Source of the DNA: Candidatus Amesbacteria bacterium
GTDB taxonomy: Bacteria; Patescibacteriota; Microgenomatia; CAZETR01; Amesbacteraceae
Assembly: GCA_030681075.1 (NCBI GenBank)
Contig: JAUXUE010000091.1
Span: 1 to 7,174, forward strand
Length of the DNA stretch: 7,174 nucleotides
Direction: 5' to 3'
Made by a program: the position numbers and the translations under genes
Notes under the pieces: generated by a model
What the model saw: only the letters and a program-made list of their open reading frames with translations
The model's database searches: none
Told to the model about the DNA's origin: nothing
Part shown: piece by piece, positions 6,474 to 7,174 of the stretch
Layout: each line of letters starts with the position of its first letter
Numbering within the stretch: the stretch's first letter is position 1

Positions 6474-7174
6474 ATGAATATTTTAATATTATCTTGGAGG
6501 GGGCCTGGGCATCCTTCGGCAGGAGGGGCAGAACAATCCACTTGGCAGCATGCCACAGGCTGGGTCAAAGCCGGACATGAAGTAACATTATTAACAGCGG
6601 CATTTGTTGGTTGTCAGCCCAAAGAAACTAAAGACGGCGTTAACATTTTACGCTTAGGGGATCAATTTATTGGAGTTCGTTTAGTGGCGTTTTTTTGGTA
6701 TTGGTTTGGCAAACACCCAAAGATAGATCTGGTGGTGGATGAATTCCACGGGATTCCATTCTTTACACCAGTCTGGGTCTTCAAATCAAAAATCCTAGCC
6801 TACATCCACGAAATAGCAGGGCCGGTTTGGCATCTCAACCCTTGGCCCAGGCCTTTTAACTTGATTCCAGCAATTATTGGTAAGTACGGAGAACCCTGGA
6901 TGTTTAGGCTACTCTATAAAAATATTCCCTTTATGACCGTATCAAATTCTACCAAAGAGGATTTACAGAAATTCGGTGTCAAGAATATAACAGTAATTCA
7001 CAATGGGGTAACTTTGCCCAAAAAACTGCCAAAACTAGACAAAGAAAAAATCTTTACCGTAATTTATTTGTCTGCCTTGGCCAAAGACAAGGGGATAGAG
7101 GACGCCATAAAGGTCTTTAATCTACTAAAGACCCAAATAAAAAACATACAGTTCTGGGTAGTGGGTAAAGGGAT
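6474..7174 (+). CDS. GT4-family glycosyltransferase, N-terminal part (runs off window)
   Basis: An open frame from ATG at 6474 to the right edge gives 233 codons with no stop. It opens with MNILILSWRGPGHPSAGGAE, the start of a GT-B fold of the Glyco_transf_4 type with its glycine-rich AGGAE loop (16-20). Further recognisable parts are WVKAGHEVTLLT (30-41), IDLVVDEFHGIPFF (84-97), YIHEIAGPVWHLNPWP (110-125), FMTVSNSTKEDL (153-164), VIHNGV (174-179), and the start of the second domain, VIYLSALAKDKGIEDAI (196-212), where K204 matches the conserved lysine that binds the donor phosphate. The remainder, including the glutamate pair, lies beyond the window. The gene begins four bases after the previous stop with no Shine-Dalgarno motif, so translation probably relies on reinitiation. 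It is probably cytoplasmic and makes part of the glycan backbone. GC content looks somewhat higher than in the ATPase gene. Confidence 0.94.
   Translation, partial: MNILILSWRGPGHPSAGGAEQSTWQHATGWVKAGHEVTLLTAAFVGCQPKETKDGVNILRLGDQFIGVRLVAFFWYWFGKHPKIDLVVDEFHGIPFFTPVWVFKSKILAYIHEIAGPVWHLNPWPRPFNLIPAIIGKYGEPWMFRLLYKNIPFMTVSNSTKEDLQKFGVKNITVIHNGVTLPKKLPKLDKEKIFTVIYLSALAKDKGIEDAIKVFNLLKTQIKNIQFWVVGKG

Noticed and set aside
1..7174. A defence system, phage or transposon hidden in the window.
   Set aside because: No nuclease, integrase, transposase, toxin-antitoxin pair, terminal repeats or CRISPR repeats were seen; the ATPase alone does not support such a call.

Overview
The window looks like a piece of a low-GC bacterial chromosome carrying a surface-glycan gene cluster. 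Seven protein genes are packed on the + strand with overlaps or gaps of a few bases, plus one real intergenic gap of 51 bases (306-356). I see no RNA genes, CRISPR arrays, insertion sequences or intrinsic terminators. The most likely source is a candidate-phyla-radiation (Patescibacteria) bacterium, perhaps of the Microgenomates group. That is inference from the overall style of the proteins (a GT4 enzyme opening with an LSWRGPGHPSAGGAE-type start, a PIG-V-like GT-C, a DPG-synthase-like GT2, a DUF4143 ATPase), the compact layout and the lack of Shine-Dalgarno motifs. I cannot confirm it without a search.

Layout. (1) 1-305: C-terminal end of a GT4 glycosyltransferase whose start lies outside the window. 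(2) 306-356: a short gap with a near-consensus promoter (TTGACA, 17 bases, TATATT) that would give an almost leaderless mRNA, overlaid by three copies of a 7-base element. (3) 357-1619: an AAA_14/DUF4143 ATPase. (4) 1616-2719: a PIG-V-like membrane (GT-C) glycosyltransferase. (5) 2724-3986: a 12-segment polysaccharide flippase of the Wzx type. (6) 3964-4713: a GT2 enzyme resembling polyprenyl-phosphate sugar synthases. (7) 4706-6469: an exported protein with a degenerate deacetylase-like barrel and a C-terminal domain like the soluble tails of membrane glycosyltransferases. (8) 6474-7174: the N-terminal 233 codons of a second GT4 enzyme, running off the window.

How the genes may work together (inference): cytoplasmic GT4 enzymes build a lipid-linked oligosaccharide and the flippase moves it across the membrane. 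The GT2 enzyme charges a polyprenyl-phosphate carrier with a sugar, and the GT-C enzyme uses such a carrier on the outer face. The exported protein then acts on or binds the product there. The ATPase is the odd one out. It has its own promoter at the head of the block, yet its stop codon overlaps the start of the GT-C gene, so 357-7174 can be read as one transcription unit led by the ATPase. The least understood parts, and the best places to look for something new, are the exported protein at 4706-6469 and the promoter/operator region before the ATPase.
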